Assembly (NCBI RefSeq): GCF_003097315.1
Contig: NZ_QDDL01000015.1
Location: forward strand, 20,407 to 84,406
Source of the DNA: Pelagibaculum spongiae
GTDB taxonomy: Bacteria > Pseudomonadota > Gammaproteobacteria > Enterobacterales > Pelagibaculaceae
DNA length: 64,000 nt
Direction of reading: 5' to 3'
Positions within the stretch are counted from its first letter, which is position 1, and each line of letters opens with the position of its first letter. The position numbers were made by a program, and so were the translations under genes. Under the pieces are notes generated by a model. That model saw only the letters and a list, made by a program, of their open reading frames with translations. It was not told where the DNA came from and searched no databases. This document shows positions 9,398-19,438 of the stretch, in pieces.

Positions 9398-11035
9398 ATG
9401 ACCCAACCTGTGCGCATTACTTTGGCCCAACTGAACCTGACTGTGGGCGATATTCAGGGCAACCTGGATAAAATTCTCGATCAATTGACGCAACTTCGCG
9501 GTAAAACTGATCTGATTCTATTGCCCGAATTGTCGCTGGTTGGTTATCCACCAGAGGACTTGTTGTATCGCGGTAGTTTGCCTGCTCGGGTAGATGCGGC
9601 GCTGGATACTTTACGCCAAGCTGCGGGTGATATTTGCGTGGTAGTGGGCCATCCGCGCTGGCAAAATGGCTTGTGTTACAACTCGGCATCGGCGTTTTAT
9701 CAAGGCCAGTGTTTACTGACTTACGATAAACAAGCACTGCCTAACTATGGTGTGTTCGATGAGCGGCGTTACTTCATTCCAGGTCAGCAACCGGGCGTGT
9801 TTGAATTTAAGGGGCGGCGAGTTGGCGTTTCAATTTGCGAAGATATCTGGCAACCAGAATCTGCTGCAGATTTGAAAGCGGCCGGCGCGCAGATAATTCT
9901 TAATTTGAATGCATCGCCATTTCATCTGGGCAAGCAAAATGAACGTACTGATTGTTTGATTGCACGTGCCAAAGAAACCGGTTTACCTATTTTTTACTGC
10001 AACATGGTCGGTGGTCAGGATGAACTGGTATTTGATGGCGGTTCACAAGTGGTCAATGGCAATGGCGAATGCCTGTTGCACGGCCCAGTGTTTGAACAAG
10101 CATCGCTACAAACTACCTGGCATCCACATTCAATAGAGATTCATTGTGACTCCTATGACGAACTCTCTGAAGAGGCTATGGCTTGGAAAGCACTTGTTTT
10201 AGCAGTGAGAGATTACGTCGGCAAAAATGGTTTCCCTGGAGTTCTGATTGGCTTATCTGGTGGTATCGACTCTGCATTGACTTTGTGTATTGCGGTTGAT
10301 GCGTTAGGTGCCGATAGAGTTGAAGCGGTGATGATGCCGTTTAAATACACCTCAGAGATGAGCCGAACCGATGCTGCAGAACAAGCTAATTGGTTGGGTG
10401 TCAAATACAGTTCGGTATCGATTGAGCCGATTTACGAGCAGTTTATGAATGGCTTATCATCAGCTTTTGCCGGGTTAGATGCCGATACCACAGAAGAAAA
10501 TTTACAGGCACGAATTCGTGGCACGCTGCTAATGTCGTTGTCGAATAAAACCGGAAAAATGGTACTAGCAACCAGCAACAAAAGTGAAGTTGCTGTCGGT
10601 TATTCCACTCTGTATGGCGATATGGTGGGTGGTTTCACTGCGATTAAAGATATCCCTAAAACCATGGTTTATCGTCTGTCGGAGTACCGTAATTCGATCA
10701 ATGCTGAGATGGGTGGAGAAGTAGGAAAAGCGATTCCACAGCGCGTAATTACCCGTCCACCATCTGCTGAATTAGCACCCGGTCAGGTAGATCAAGATAG
10801 TCTGCCAGATTATGAAATTCTCGATCAGCTGATTGATTTATATGTTGATCAAGATATGGGTGTCGAAGATATTATTGCCAAAGGCTATGATGCAGCAGTT
10901 GTGCAGCGTATTGCCCGATTAGTCGATCGTAATGAGTACAAGCGTCGTCAAGCGGCACCGGGTGCCAAGATTACTTCTCGTGCTTTTGGCCGAGAGCGCC
11001 GCTATCCAATTACTTCCGGTTATTCCAGAAGCTAA
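9398..11035 (+). CDS. nadE: Glutamine-dependent NAD+ synthetase
   Basis: Catalyses the last step of NAD+ synthesis, amidating nicotinate adenine dinucleotide with ammonia released from glutamine. The N-terminal nitrilase-type glutaminase has the triad Glu44 (LLPELSLVGYP), Lys111 (YDKQALPNYGVFDE) and Cys147 (VSICEDIW). The C-terminal synthetase has the ATP PP-loop LIGLSGGIDSALT and the conserved ATSNKSEVAVGYSTLYGDM. The 545-residue length matches the proteobacterial two-domain form. It sits about 90 bases upstream of glnB in the same direction, an arrangement known in other gammaproteobacteria. Confidence 0.97.
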   Translation: MTQPVRITLAQLNLTVGDIQGNLDKILDQLTQLRGKTDLILLPELSLVGYPPEDLLYRGSLPARVDAALDTLRQAAGDICVVVGHPRWQNGLCYNSASAFYQGQCLLTYDKQALPNYGVFDERRYFIPGQQPGVFEFKGRRVGVSICEDIWQPESAADLKAAGAQIILNLNASPFHLGKQNERTDCLIARAKETGLPIFYCNMVGGQDELVFDGGSQVVNGNGECLLHGPVFEQASLQTTWHPHSIEIHCDSYDELSEEAMAWKALVLAVRDYVGKNGFPGVLIGLSGGIDSALTLCIAVDALGADRVEAVMMPFKYTSEMSRTDAAEQANWLGVKYSSVSIEPIYEQFMNGLSSAFAGLDADTTEENLQARIRGTLLMSLSNKTGKMVLATSNKSEVAVGYSTLYGDMVGGFTAIKDIPKTMVYRLSEYRNSINAEMGGEVGKAIPQRVITRPPSAELAPGQVDQDSLPDYEILDQLIDLYVDQDMGVEDIIAKGYDAAVVQRIARLVDRNEYKRRQAAPGAKITSRAFGRERRYPITSGYSRS

Positions 11036-11100
11036 TTGAACGACCACTTAACTGGGTATCAAAAGACTTTCATCGGTGAGACGGGCTGAGTTCACCGTAA

Positions 11101-11466
<366 letters not shown>

Positions 11467-11489
11467 CTACCATCATTAACTTATCTATC

Positions 11490-11514
11490 AAAACCGGCTA
11501 AGGCCGGTTTTTTG
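11490..11514 (+). terminator. Rho-independent terminator after glnB
   Basis: AAAACCGGC/GCCGGTTTT-type stem with a short loop and a T6 run, 24 bases after the glnB stop. Confidence 0.85.
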
Positions 11515-11640
11515 ATTTTATAGCACTAAAAATAACGTTCAAACTTATTAGCAATGCTTGCAATTAATTTTGTTTATTTGAAGGCTGATATCTTTCACTC
11601 GATACTCAATTAGCTATTTAGTTATCAGGCTCTTTTTCCT

Positions 11641-14600
11641 ATGCAAAAAAAATATCTTAGCTCGCTATCCCTCGCTATTATCTTGGGTGCTTTCTCTTCT
11701 TCATCGCAATCGTTACAATTTGAGTACGACATTCGAGATAACAATCTTGGATTTAATGAAGCGAATGTTAATGTCCCTGCAGTAGGAGGCAATCTAGGAA
11801 CTAACTGGGCAGAGCAGAGAAAAAATGTAGTTAAGCGTGCTGCGGCAATGCTAGGTGCTCATATTAAAGGTGATGTTCCGGTTAAAGTGAGAATGCTTTT
11901 TAACCATGTTGATATGCCTTGCTCGGGAGATAACCCGCTTTATTCTTTAGGAAGGCCGCTAGGCTACGCATCTGGAAGTGGAAATTATTTATTCCCACAC
12001 CCAACCGCCTATCAACCTGCACCTTTGTATAACAATATTTTAGGTAGCTCGAGTTTAAATATTGACTCCAACCACATGGAAATCGTATTTAATCGGCTAG
12101 ATCATAGCAATTGCCCATCCGATATTTCTTGGTACTACGGTTATGATGGTAATCCAGGTAATAACAAAGAAGATATGTTGACCCATGCCCTCCAAGCGAT
12201 GGTTCAAGGATTAGGTATTGCGACGCCATATAATTCGAATAACGGATCTTTAGCAGCTGGAATTGAGCAACCCTCTTTCTTCGATTATTTGTTGGTTGAC
12301 CGTATTTCTGGCAATACTTGGGCGAGCTTAACTAATGCCAGCCGAGCGAGTATTACAACAAGCTCTCAAGAAAGTAGCACTGACTTATTATTTGTTGGCC
12401 CATCAACTAGAGCACACAGTGCCTCCGGGGCTTCTTGGGCATTAAATAGTTCGCCATTCTCTGATGATCACGGTCGAATTAGAATGATTGGTGCTCAGGG
12501 CGGCGCTGGCTTAGGTAATTATGATGATATAGATGATTTTTCTGAGCCAGGTGTTTATGAAACACAAGCCTTTGGCCGCTACGGCGTTTTGCTTCATCCA
12601 TCAGCTTCGCCATCTAATCTGGTCAGTCGAAAAAATGGACAGGTTTCACACAATCTAGATTTAGCCTTATCGATGCTTAAAGATATCGGCTGGCAATTAT
12701 ATGAAGCTGATCTGGAATTATCTTCATCAGTAGCTGATGTTAATCCGGCTTTAAATGAAAATTTTTCGGTTACTTACACGGTTCATAATCGCGGGCCAGA
12801 TGCTACTAGTAATGTCACGGTAGATCTTGCAATACCTGATGCGCTGATCAATATACAAGGCACAGGAAATGGTACTTTTTCCAGCAATGTATGGTCTATA
12901 GGCGACTTAGCCGTTGGCGCAACTGCGACATTGGTTATTAGCGGTTCTTCTAATCAAGCTCAGCGATCTCAATTAGTTGCCAATATTGCATCTAGTTCAC
13001 GCTTTGATCCAGATTCAGTCCCTGGAATGGATGGCTCGTGGGAAGATGATTATCTAGCAGATGATATCTTTTACGGTAATGCTGTGCCTTCAATAGTTCT
13101 TTCAACTGAAACAGCTAGTGGCGGTAGCTTAATTGTTAATGGGCAACCTAAATCATTTAGCTTAAATATTAAGCAGGCCAACCCTGATTATTCAGGAACG
13201 ATTGATGCACAGTTTAGTATTTCAGCAACAGGCCCTGCAACGCTTGTTGTTACTTCAGAAAATTCTGGCTGTAGTTCAGTTTCTGTTGCTCAAAGAAGCG
13301 CTACTAATTGTACGGTAACAGTGAGTCATGACTCACCAGTAAGTCTTTCACTGCAGATAAATCCAGTGTCAGCAGGAAGAGTGCAAATATTTGCTGAGAC
13401 TTTTGGTTTGTCTCAGTACTTAGGTGGAGATTCTTCTATTAACCATATTTTTGATGCTGTAGCGGCAAGAACAACTGCTTCACAATCATTTGCTTCTGCT
13501 AATGCTCAGGGTTTGTCGTTGATAGAATTAAATGCAGATAATTATCCAGAAATTCTATTTGCTAATAGTTCTGGGGCATTAAAGAAAATTAATAATACTG
13601 CTGGAGTTTTGTCACTAGAATCTGGAGATGTGGCTAGTAATGTTTCTCAATTTTCTGTTGGTGATTTAGATGGCGATCAATTAGCTGATGTAATTACTTA
13701 TGGTAATAATGGGTTTAATCATTTGATTGCTGCAGTAGATGGTAATTTTTCAGTCGGAAGTTCTGTGTCAGCTGTTATCGCAGCCAGTGTAAAACAAGTC
13801 CATCTAACTGATTTAAATAATGATAATCGCGATGATTTGGTGTTAGCGACTGGTGCTGGTCAACCTACCGATGTTTATTTGCAGAATTCTGGTAGCTTCG
13901 CCGAAGCAAATAGAACGCGTTTATCCTCAACGGAAATCAGCGACGTAGTGATTGCAGATTTTAATGGTAGCGATAGCCCTGATCTGATCTTTGCTAGAGC
14001 ATCTGGGGGCGTTGAATTTTGGAAACGATTTCCTGTAGCAAGCGGAATTAGCTTAGTTCCAGATGGTATTGATTTGCGACTGAATAATGCTACGCAAGCT
14101 AAATCCGCTGATCTCGATGGTGATAACGACCAAGATTTGGTAGTTTTCTATGCAAGTAGTTTTAGTGATAATTTCGCAGGTCATACAAGAGTTTATCTTA
14201 ATAATGGCCGGGGCCGATTTACCCGATCTGCAGTATTTTCAAACAACAAACTTTCAGATATCGCAATTGCCGATGCCGATGGTGATTCTGATATGGACAT
14301 TGCACTATTAGGCGTTGATGGAACATTGTTAGTGTATCTGCAAGCTGCTGATAATAACTGGAGCCTTGCACCGCTTGCTGCAGCCACCAATGGTGGTAAT
14401 CAACTACTGGCTGTAGATATTAATAATGACCAACGTAGTGACTTGGTTGTAACGAGTAATACAGGCGTTGAGATATTTACTAATTTAGCGCAGCAAATAC
14501 CACCAATAACACCTCCAGTAGAACCTCCTCAAGTTGGTACGAAGCCTGTAACTATTAGCGGCTCTGGTGGTTTCAATCTTTATTATTTGATTTTTGGGTT

Positions 14601-14649
14601 AATGTTTTTAGGTTTGACTAGCGCTTTTTTTAAATCTCGTAAATCGTAA
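11641..14649 (+). CDS. Surface protein: inactive metalloprotease-like domain, FG-GAP repeats, GlyGly-CTERM
   Basis: 1002 residues with a signal peptide (about 1-24). Residues about 25-345 follow the layout of secreted zinc protease-like proteins that end in a DIGW block, including FDYLLVDRISGNTWASLTNASRAS. However, the stretch that should read HExxHGLG reads Q185-A-M-V-Q189-G-L-G, so both zinc histidines and the catalytic glutamate are replaced. Next comes a DUF11/CARDB-like adhesion domain (NPALNENFSVTYTVHNRGPDA). FG-GAP/VCBS repeats follow at about 620-940, with calcium loops such as DLDGDQLADV, DLNNDNRDDL, DLDGDNDQDL and DADGDSDMDI. The C-terminus is a proline-rich spacer, GSGG, a hydrophobic helix and a basic tail (KSRKS), a GlyGly-CTERM rhombosortase sorting signal. 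It is likely surface-anchored or released; function unknown. Confidence 0.8.
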   Translation: MQKKYLSSLSLAIILGAFSSSSQSLQFEYDIRDNNLGFNEANVNVPAVGGNLGTNWAEQRKNVVKRAAAMLGAHIKGDVPVKVRMLFNHVDMPCSGDNPLYSLGRPLGYASGSGNYLFPHPTAYQPAPLYNNILGSSSLNIDSNHMEIVFNRLDHSNCPSDISWYYGYDGNPGNNKEDMLTHALQAMVQGLGIATPYNSNNGSLAAGIEQPSFFDYLLVDRISGNTWASLTNASRASITTSSQESSTDLLFVGPSTRAHSASGASWALNSSPFSDDHGRIRMIGAQGGAGLGNYDDIDDFSEPGVYETQAFGRYGVLLHPSASPSNLVSRKNGQVSHNLDLALSMLKDIGWQLYEADLELSSSVADVNPALNENFSVTYTVHNRGPDATSNVTVDLAIPDALINIQGTGNGTFSSNVWSIGDLAVGATATLVISGSSNQAQRSQLVANIASSSRFDPDSVPGMDGSWEDDYLADDIFYGNAVPSIVLSTETASGGSLIVNGQPKSFSLNIKQANPDYSGTIDAQFSISATGPATLVVTSENSGCSSVSVAQRSATNCTVTVSHDSPVSLSLQINPVSAGRVQIFAETFGLSQYLGGDSSINHIFDAVAARTTASQSFASANAQGLSLIELNADNYPEILFANSSGALKKINNTAGVLSLESGDVASNVSQFSVGDLDGDQLADVITYGNNGFNHLIAAVDGNFSVGSSVSAVIAASVKQVHLTDLNNDNRDDLVLATGAGQPTDVYLQNSGSFAEANRTRLSSTEISDVVIADFNGSDSPDLIFARASGGVEFWKRFPVASGISLVPDGIDLRLNNATQAKSADLDGDNDQDLVVFYASSFSDNFAGHTRVYLNNGRGRFTRSAVFSNNKLSDIAIADADGDSDMDIALLGVDGTLLVYLQAADNNWSLAPLAAATNGGNQLLAVDINNDQRSDLVVTSNTGVEIFTNLAQQIPPITPPVEPPQVGTKPVTISGSGGFNLYYLIFGLMFLGLTSAFFKSRKS

Positions 14650-14663
14650 GATAACTTGATAAT

Positions 14664-14693
14664 AAAAAAACGCCCTTTTAGGGCGTTTTTTTT
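14664..14693. terminator. Bidirectional terminator between convergent genes
   Basis: AAAAAACGCCC/GGGCGTTTTTT symmetrical hairpin with A and T runs on both sides. It serves the surface protein gene on the plus strand and the MFS exporter on the minus strand. Confidence 0.9.
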
Positions 14694-14710
14694 GCCAGTA
14701 AAATTATTGT

Positions 14711-16117
14711 TTACTCTGGCCAATTGGGATGGTGTGCATCAATAACATAGGGGTGGCTATGTTTTAATGGAGGATGGTCGTGGGTATGCTGGTGTGAATG
14801 ATCCGGCTGCCCATCCTGATCGATAGGTTGATGCAAATGAGCGTGGTGTTGATCATCGCTGTGATGATCATGACAATGAGAATGTTGCTGGACTGGGTGC
14901 TCATGTTCAATTTCAATTGGATCAGGTTTTGGGTATAGATGAATTGCGGTAAAGGTTGCCAATAAGGCAATAGCACCCATCACAGCAAAGGTTATCGATA
15001 AGCCAGCATAACTTCCTAACCAACCCGCTAATAAATAAGCAGCCAGCCAGCATAAATGAGATAGCGAAAAGTTAGCAGCAAAATAAGCTGTTGCATCGCT
15101 ACTGTGACAAGATCGACGAACCAAGGTGGCAGCAGGTGTTTGAATTAAAGATAAACCGACCCCCAATACAAACCATACAATCGCAAAGCCAGTCCAGCTC
15201 GGTGTTGTTGTGGCGAATAAAAGTGCAATGGTTAATAAAACACAGCCAGCGAGCATAAAGCTGCGTGGTGATTTATTTTGCAAAAATCGTGGCAATATAA
15301 AAGCAATTAGCATTGATCCTAAGCCGCAAAAACCGATTGCTAGAGCCGCTAAGCTTTCATCACCACCCAAAAGATCTCGAACATAAACCACAGTATTAAC
15401 AATCACCATTGAACTAGCGCAGGCGACGGCAAAATACATCGCCCATAATGCTTTTAAGCGAGGTGTTTTTAAATAACCAGCCAAACCAAAGCGAATATTA
15501 TAGAAAATACCAGAAGGTCTTTGTGATCTTTGTTGTTTGGGCAGTAAGCAACCAGTAACTAGCAGCGCAGAAATAATAAAACTGATGCTGTCGATAACAA
15601 ATAAGCCGTCAAAAGGAATAAACAGTAATAATAGAGCGGCAGCTGATGGGCTGAGAATTTGCTCTAGGTCATAAGCCAATCGTGAATGAGCTAAGGCTTG
15701 TTGGTATTGCTGAGGATCTGTTAGTAGATCAGGAATAGTTGCTTGAAATACCGGGGTAAAACCTGCAGAACAAACATTGAGTAAAAATATTAAACTCCAG
15801 ATTTGCCAAATTTCGGTAACCCATGGCAAACTTAAAACAATCAATGCGCGAATAATATCTAAGCTGATTAGCCATTTTTTTCTGGGTAATCTATCGGCAA
15901 AGGCACCGATAATTGGCGCTAGTAAAACATAAGCCACCATTTTTAATGCGAGAGCGGTGCCAAGTACTAAGCCAGCTTTATCTCCAGCAATATCCCAAGC
16001 TAACAGCGCTAATGCAATAGTGGTAATACCGGTACCCGCCAAAGAAAGAATTTGCGCACTGAACATTTTTCTCCAACTGGGATTCTGCAGTGGAGACTCT
16101 AATAAAGATCCAGTCAT
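14711..16117 (-). CDS. MFS metal exporter, NreB-like, with His-rich tail
   Basis: Twelve-helix major facilitator (about residues 15-400) followed by a cytoplasmic tail of about 60 residues packed with His and Asp (EHEHPVQQHSHCHDHHSDD, HAHLHQPIDQ, HSHQHTHDHPPLKHSHP). This plan, with FADRLPRKKWL in the second loop, is that of the nickel-resistance exporter NreB and relatives, so Ni2+/Co2+ efflux is the likely role. The tail would bind metal. It is the second gene of a minus-strand pair, 59 bases after the YgbA-like gene. No nickel-responsive regulator is adjacent. Metal specificity is inferred. Confidence 0.75.
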   Translation of the reverse strand: MTGSLLESPLQNPSWRKMFSAQILSLAGTGITTIALALLAWDIAGDKAGLVLGTALALKMVAYVLLAPIIGAFADRLPRKKWLISLDIIRALIVLSLPWVTEIWQIWSLIFLLNVCSAGFTPVFQATIPDLLTDPQQYQQALAHSRLAYDLEQILSPSAAALLLLFIPFDGLFVIDSISFIISALLVTGCLLPKQQRSQRPSGIFYNIRFGLAGYLKTPRLKALWAMYFAVACASSMVIVNTVVYVRDLLGGDESLAALAIGFCGLGSMLIAFILPRFLQNKSPRSFMLAGCVLLTIALLFATTTPSWTGFAIVWFVLGVGLSLIQTPAATLVRRSCHSSDATAYFAANFSLSHLCWLAAYLLAGWLGSYAGLSITFAVMGAIALLATFTAIHLYPKPDPIEIEHEHPVQQHSHCHDHHSDDQHHAHLHQPIDQDGQPDHSHQHTHDHPPLKHSHPYVIDAHHPNWPE

Positions 16118-16176
16118 AGCTGTTTCCTGATTTAGAAATTTAATATAGATTTTGGTGGCTTGACGATTAAATGATC

Positions 16177-16602
16177 TTAATGATCAAGATTTTTTAGATC
16201 TTTCTTCTTGGGGACTTTGCTAGGTGCTTTGCGAAATTTATCTAAAAGATGTCGCAGTGTTAGCCATGGGTGGTGCCAAATCATTCTTGGCCCGGCCCAA
16301 CGCATAACTTGCCGCATCGGTTGACGCATTTGTGATTTATAGCAATGCACTTGGCATTTGGCGCAAGTTGGCTTGTCTTCACCGAAAGGGCAATAAGCGA
16401 GCCTACGATTACTGAATTCCAATAACTCGCAGCAACCGGGGCAAAGCGAATCTGTTTGCTGATTGTGATGATGTTGGCAGTAGAGGCCAATCATCAACTC
16501 AGCTGTTTTTGCTTCTCTTTGCAAATGCGTCTGTTTTAACAGTCTCATGTCGCTCACTGATACCACTCTGTTATTGATCCAGTCTAACTCGTTGTGAGTC
16601 AT
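16177..16602 (-). CDS. YgbA-type (nitrous-oxide-stimulated promoter) protein
   Basis: 141 residues of the YgbA_NO family, recognised by REAKTAELMIGLYCQHHH, LCPGCCELLEFSNRRLAYCPFGEDKPTCAKC and CYKSQMRQPMRQVMRWAGPRMIWHHP. Its conserved cysteines probably bind iron or an Fe-S cluster. In enterobacteria ygbA is repressed by NsrR and induced by nitric oxide. Here it is the first gene of an apparent operon with the NreB-like exporter. Whether an NsrR site lies upstream (16603-16660) could not be decided by eye. Confidence 0.85.
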   Translation of the reverse strand: MTHNELDWINNRVVSVSDMRLLKQTHLQREAKTAELMIGLYCQHHHNQQTDSLCPGCCELLEFSNRRLAYCPFGEDKPTCAKCQVHCYKSQMRQPMRQVMRWAGPRMIWHHPWLTLRHLLDKFRKAPSKVPKKKDLKNLDH

Positions 16603-16809
16603 TTAGGTTTGCCGGATATCAGCTCTGATCAAACATGTGAGGCGTAAAACTGGTTGAAGAGCATTTAGTAACCATCTTTTCATCATTTGTGCATAAATTA
16701 AGCGGCGGTTGAAATACAGTTTGAATATTGCGCTGATCGACCTTGTTCCAATAGCGATGGAGACTAAAGATTAATCGTTGATTTCCTTTCACTGATACGG
16801 GTTTAATTG

Positions 16810-18522
16810 ATGATGCAAACGTTTGACTATTTGATTATTGGTGGTGGATCGGCCGGTTGTGTTTTAGCCAACCGACTTTCAGAAAATCCGGAAAACAAGG
16901 TTTGCTTGTTAGAAGCTGGCTCGGTCGACAGCTCTCAGGTAGTTGATACGCCGATGGGCATTGCAGCACTTATTCAATGGTCAAAGTTTAACTGGATGTT
17001 TGATACAACCGAACAGCCAGCGCAACAAGGAAGGAAAATCTACTGCCCTCGAGGTAAAGGATTAGGCGGCGGTAGTAGTATTAATGCGATGCTTTATGTA
17101 CGAGGCCAGCCTAATGATTATCTGCGCTGGCAGAATATGGGGTGTGATGGCTGGGGGTGGAATGACTTATTACCTTATTTTATAAAAAGCCAGCACCAAG
17201 AAAGAGGTGCCAATCAATACCATGGTGTTAATGGCCCACTCAATGTTTCAGATATTCAAGACTTACATCCAGTCAGCGAACGATTATTAACTGCAGCGCT
17301 TCAGGTAGGCCACAAGTGGAATAATGATTTTAATGATGGAATTCAGGAAGGTGTGGGGTATTTTCAAACTACGATAAAAAAAGGTCGTAGGCATAGCGCC
17401 GCTAGAGCTTATTTAGATTCGATCAAAGATCGAGATAATTTAACGATTTTGACTGACTGCCAAGTTGAGAAAATTAATTTTTCTAAAAATAATGGTGATG
17501 AAACATCAGCAGAGTCAGTTTTAGTCAATTACCAACATAGCAAACAAACTATTAAAGCCGCTAAGGAAATTATTCTTTCTGCTGGTAGCTTTCAATCGCC
17601 ACAGTTATTGATGCTTTCTGGTATTGGCGATAAACAGCATTTAGCTGAACAGAAAATTGATACAATTCAGCACTTACCTGCAGTAGGACAAAACCTTCAA
17701 GAGCATGTCGATATTGTATTGGCGCAGCGCCGCCAGAAGACTGATACACTTTCCTATTCGCCCCTAGTATTGTTCAAACAAGCGCACCAACTATTTAATT
17801 ACCTGTTTCGGCAGCGTGGAATATTAAGTAGCCCAGTGACTGAAGCAGGTGGTTTTATTAAATCTGCCCCAGAGTTTAATCAGCCAGATTTACAATTATT
17901 ATGCACACCATCATTGTTTGATGACCATGGGCGCAACTGGAAACTGATGGCCGGTTGGGGTTATTCGGCGCACTGTACTTTATTGCAACCGAAAAGCCGT
18001 GGTAGTGTCCGATTAAAAAATAATAATCCACAATCAGCACCGTTGATTGATTTGAATATGCTGAGTGCCGATGAAGATATTAAAAAGCTGGTAATCGGTG
18101 TTAAAAAAATTCGTGAGATATTTTCAGCACCGGCATTAAAGAAGTATCGGGGTGAAGAAGTATTTCCGGGCGCTAGGTGCCAAACCGATCAGCAAATTGA
18201 AGCATTTATTCGCAGTAAATCCAATCATACTTATCACCCTGTAGGCACTTGTCGCATGGGTTCTGATGCCGATTCGGTGGTAGATACTCAATTAAGAGTG
18301 CGAGGTATTCAAAAGTTGCGGGTAGTTGATGCATCAGTAATGCCTTGCTTGATTAGCGGCAATACCAACGCGCCGGTGATTGCAATGGCAGAAAGAGCGG
18401 CTGATTTAATCCAGCAAAAACCGTTGCGCCAACTTCATCCGACGCAACAATCTCATGCAGATTACCAGCAATCAGCTGCACGGCAAGCGCAGCTGGAAAT
18501 AGCATTTAGTGCCGAAGTTTAA
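16810..18522 (+). CDS. GMC-family FAD oxidoreductase (choline dehydrogenase-like)
   Basis: Flavoprotein alcohol dehydrogenase. The N-terminal FAD dinucleotide fold is FDYLIIGGGSAGCVLANRLSE. GMC signature 1 is GKGLGGGSSINAMLYVRG and signature 2 is AGSFQSPQLLMLSGIG. The catalytic region is NHTYHPVGTCRMG, and the C-terminal block (VVDASVMPCLISGNTNAPVIAMAERAADLI) is present. Length is about 570 residues. Starts at 16810 and 16813 are both ATG. No betB or betI is adjacent, so choline is not implied; the substrate could be another alcohol. It converges on the siderophore-interacting protein gene. Confidence 0.88.
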   Translation: MMQTFDYLIIGGGSAGCVLANRLSENPENKVCLLEAGSVDSSQVVDTPMGIAALIQWSKFNWMFDTTEQPAQQGRKIYCPRGKGLGGGSSINAMLYVRGQPNDYLRWQNMGCDGWGWNDLLPYFIKSQHQERGANQYHGVNGPLNVSDIQDLHPVSERLLTAALQVGHKWNNDFNDGIQEGVGYFQTTIKKGRRHSAARAYLDSIKDRDNLTILTDCQVEKINFSKNNGDETSAESVLVNYQHSKQTIKAAKEIILSAGSFQSPQLLMLSGIGDKQHLAEQKIDTIQHLPAVGQNLQEHVDIVLAQRRQKTDTLSYSPLVLFKQAHQLFNYLFRQRGILSSPVTEAGGFIKSAPEFNQPDLQLLCTPSLFDDHGRNWKLMAGWGYSAHCTLLQPKSRGSVRLKNNNPQSAPLIDLNMLSADEDIKKLVIGVKKIREIFSAPALKKYRGEEVFPGARCQTDQQIEAFIRSKSNHTYHPVGTCRMGSDADSVVDTQLRVRGIQKLRVVDASVMPCLISGNTNAPVIAMAERAADLIQQKPLRQLHPTQQSHADYQQSAARQAQLEIAFSAEV

Positions 18523-18551
18523 TGCGCTGGCGGCTAATGCTTTAGGGAATA

Positions 18552-19331
18552 CTATTCAGCAAGCTGGCGTTTTTTCTCTAGCTTGTGTTGTTCATCATCC
18601 AGCCCCAGTTGCCAGTAACTACTGATATAACGAACCGGCCTCGGTGCAGACATTTGCTGGTTTAAATGATTTCTCAGTTGCAACACCGACTTGAGTTCTC
18701 CTGCGGCCCAAATGTAAGGGCGGCCAGGCAACCAATTTAAACTGGCTACGGTACGCTGTAATAAATCACTTTGCTGACCGGGATTTGGATTAATAATCCA
18801 ATGCAGTTCTATACCTTCGGGGAAATCTTGTTTTTCAATTAGCAAAGCATCGCTATCGGCAATGGTCGGCACTTCCAACACCACATGGCCTTTGGCAGTT
18901 TTTGGCATTTGCTGCAGGTTGGCTCGAATTGCCGGTAGCGCGGTTAAATCGCCTGCTAATAAAAACCAATCAGCAGTCAAATCGACCAGCTTGCAATCAC
19001 CTGGGCCAGATAGCAGCACGTGCGAACCTGGCTTGGCTGAAGCAGCCCAAAGCCCAGCAGGCCCTTGCTTTTCAGGGTTGTCTCTATTGTGCAATGCAAT
19101 ATCTACTGTAAGCGTTTTTTGCTCAGGGTCAGATGTAACCACAGTAATGCTGCGCATTAGCGGACGATCACTATCTGGATCTGGGTTTTCAAAAACTAGC
19201 TTTACGTAGGCTGAAGCTTGGTTAGCCGGAAAATCAGCCAGAGATCCACCCTCAAGAATAAATCGGTGCATATTCGGGCTAAGAGGCTGGATAGATAGAA
19301 CGGTTAGTTCTCGAGGTGCGGGTTTGGCCAT
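18552..19331 (-). CDS. Siderophore-interacting protein (FAD ferric-siderophore reductase)
   Basis: Cytoplasmic SIP/ViuB/YqjH-type reductase that frees iron from imported ferric siderophores using a flavin. Family blocks visible are RSITVVTSD in the FAD domain, DIALHNRDNPEKQGPAGLWA, KPGSHVLLSGPG, WFLLAGDLTALPAI, and the NADP-binding-like end YIWAAGELKSVLQLRNHL and RYISSYWQLG. At 259 residues it has normal length. A Fur-box-like palindrome about 90 bases upstream of the start supports iron regulation. No siderophore receptor or ABC importer is adjacent. Confidence 0.9.
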   Translation of the reverse strand: MAKPAPRELTVLSIQPLSPNMHRFILEGGSLADFPANQASAYVKLVFENPDPDSDRPLMRSITVVTSDPEQKTLTVDIALHNRDNPEKQGPAGLWAASAKPGSHVLLSGPGDCKLVDLTADWFLLAGDLTALPAIRANLQQMPKTAKGHVVLEVPTIADSDALLIEKQDFPEGIELHWIINPNPGQQSDLLQRTVASLNWLPGRPYIWAAGELKSVLQLRNHLNQQMSAPRPVRYISSYWQLGLDDEQHKLEKKRQLAE

Positions 19332-19419
19332 GGATTCACCGTTAAATACTGCTGTGGAATGGTCTCAACACGCTCAAGATATTAGTGAGTTGCTGAATGA
19401 ATGCTGAGTGAAGATAGTT

Positions 19420-19438
19420 GAGAACGATTATCATATGG
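19420..19438. promoter_or_regulatory. Putative Fur box
   Basis: GAGAACGATTATCATATGG, read on the other strand as CCATATGATAATCGTTCTC. It keeps the TGATAATC core and flanking symmetry of the 19-base Fur consensus. It lies in the divergent space between the siderophore-interacting protein gene and the type I secretion operon, so it could control either. Confidence 0.6.

Noticed and set aside
18862..19209. 115-codon frame opposite the siderophore-interacting protein gene
   Set aside because: Antisense shadow of a confirmed gene, no ribosome site.
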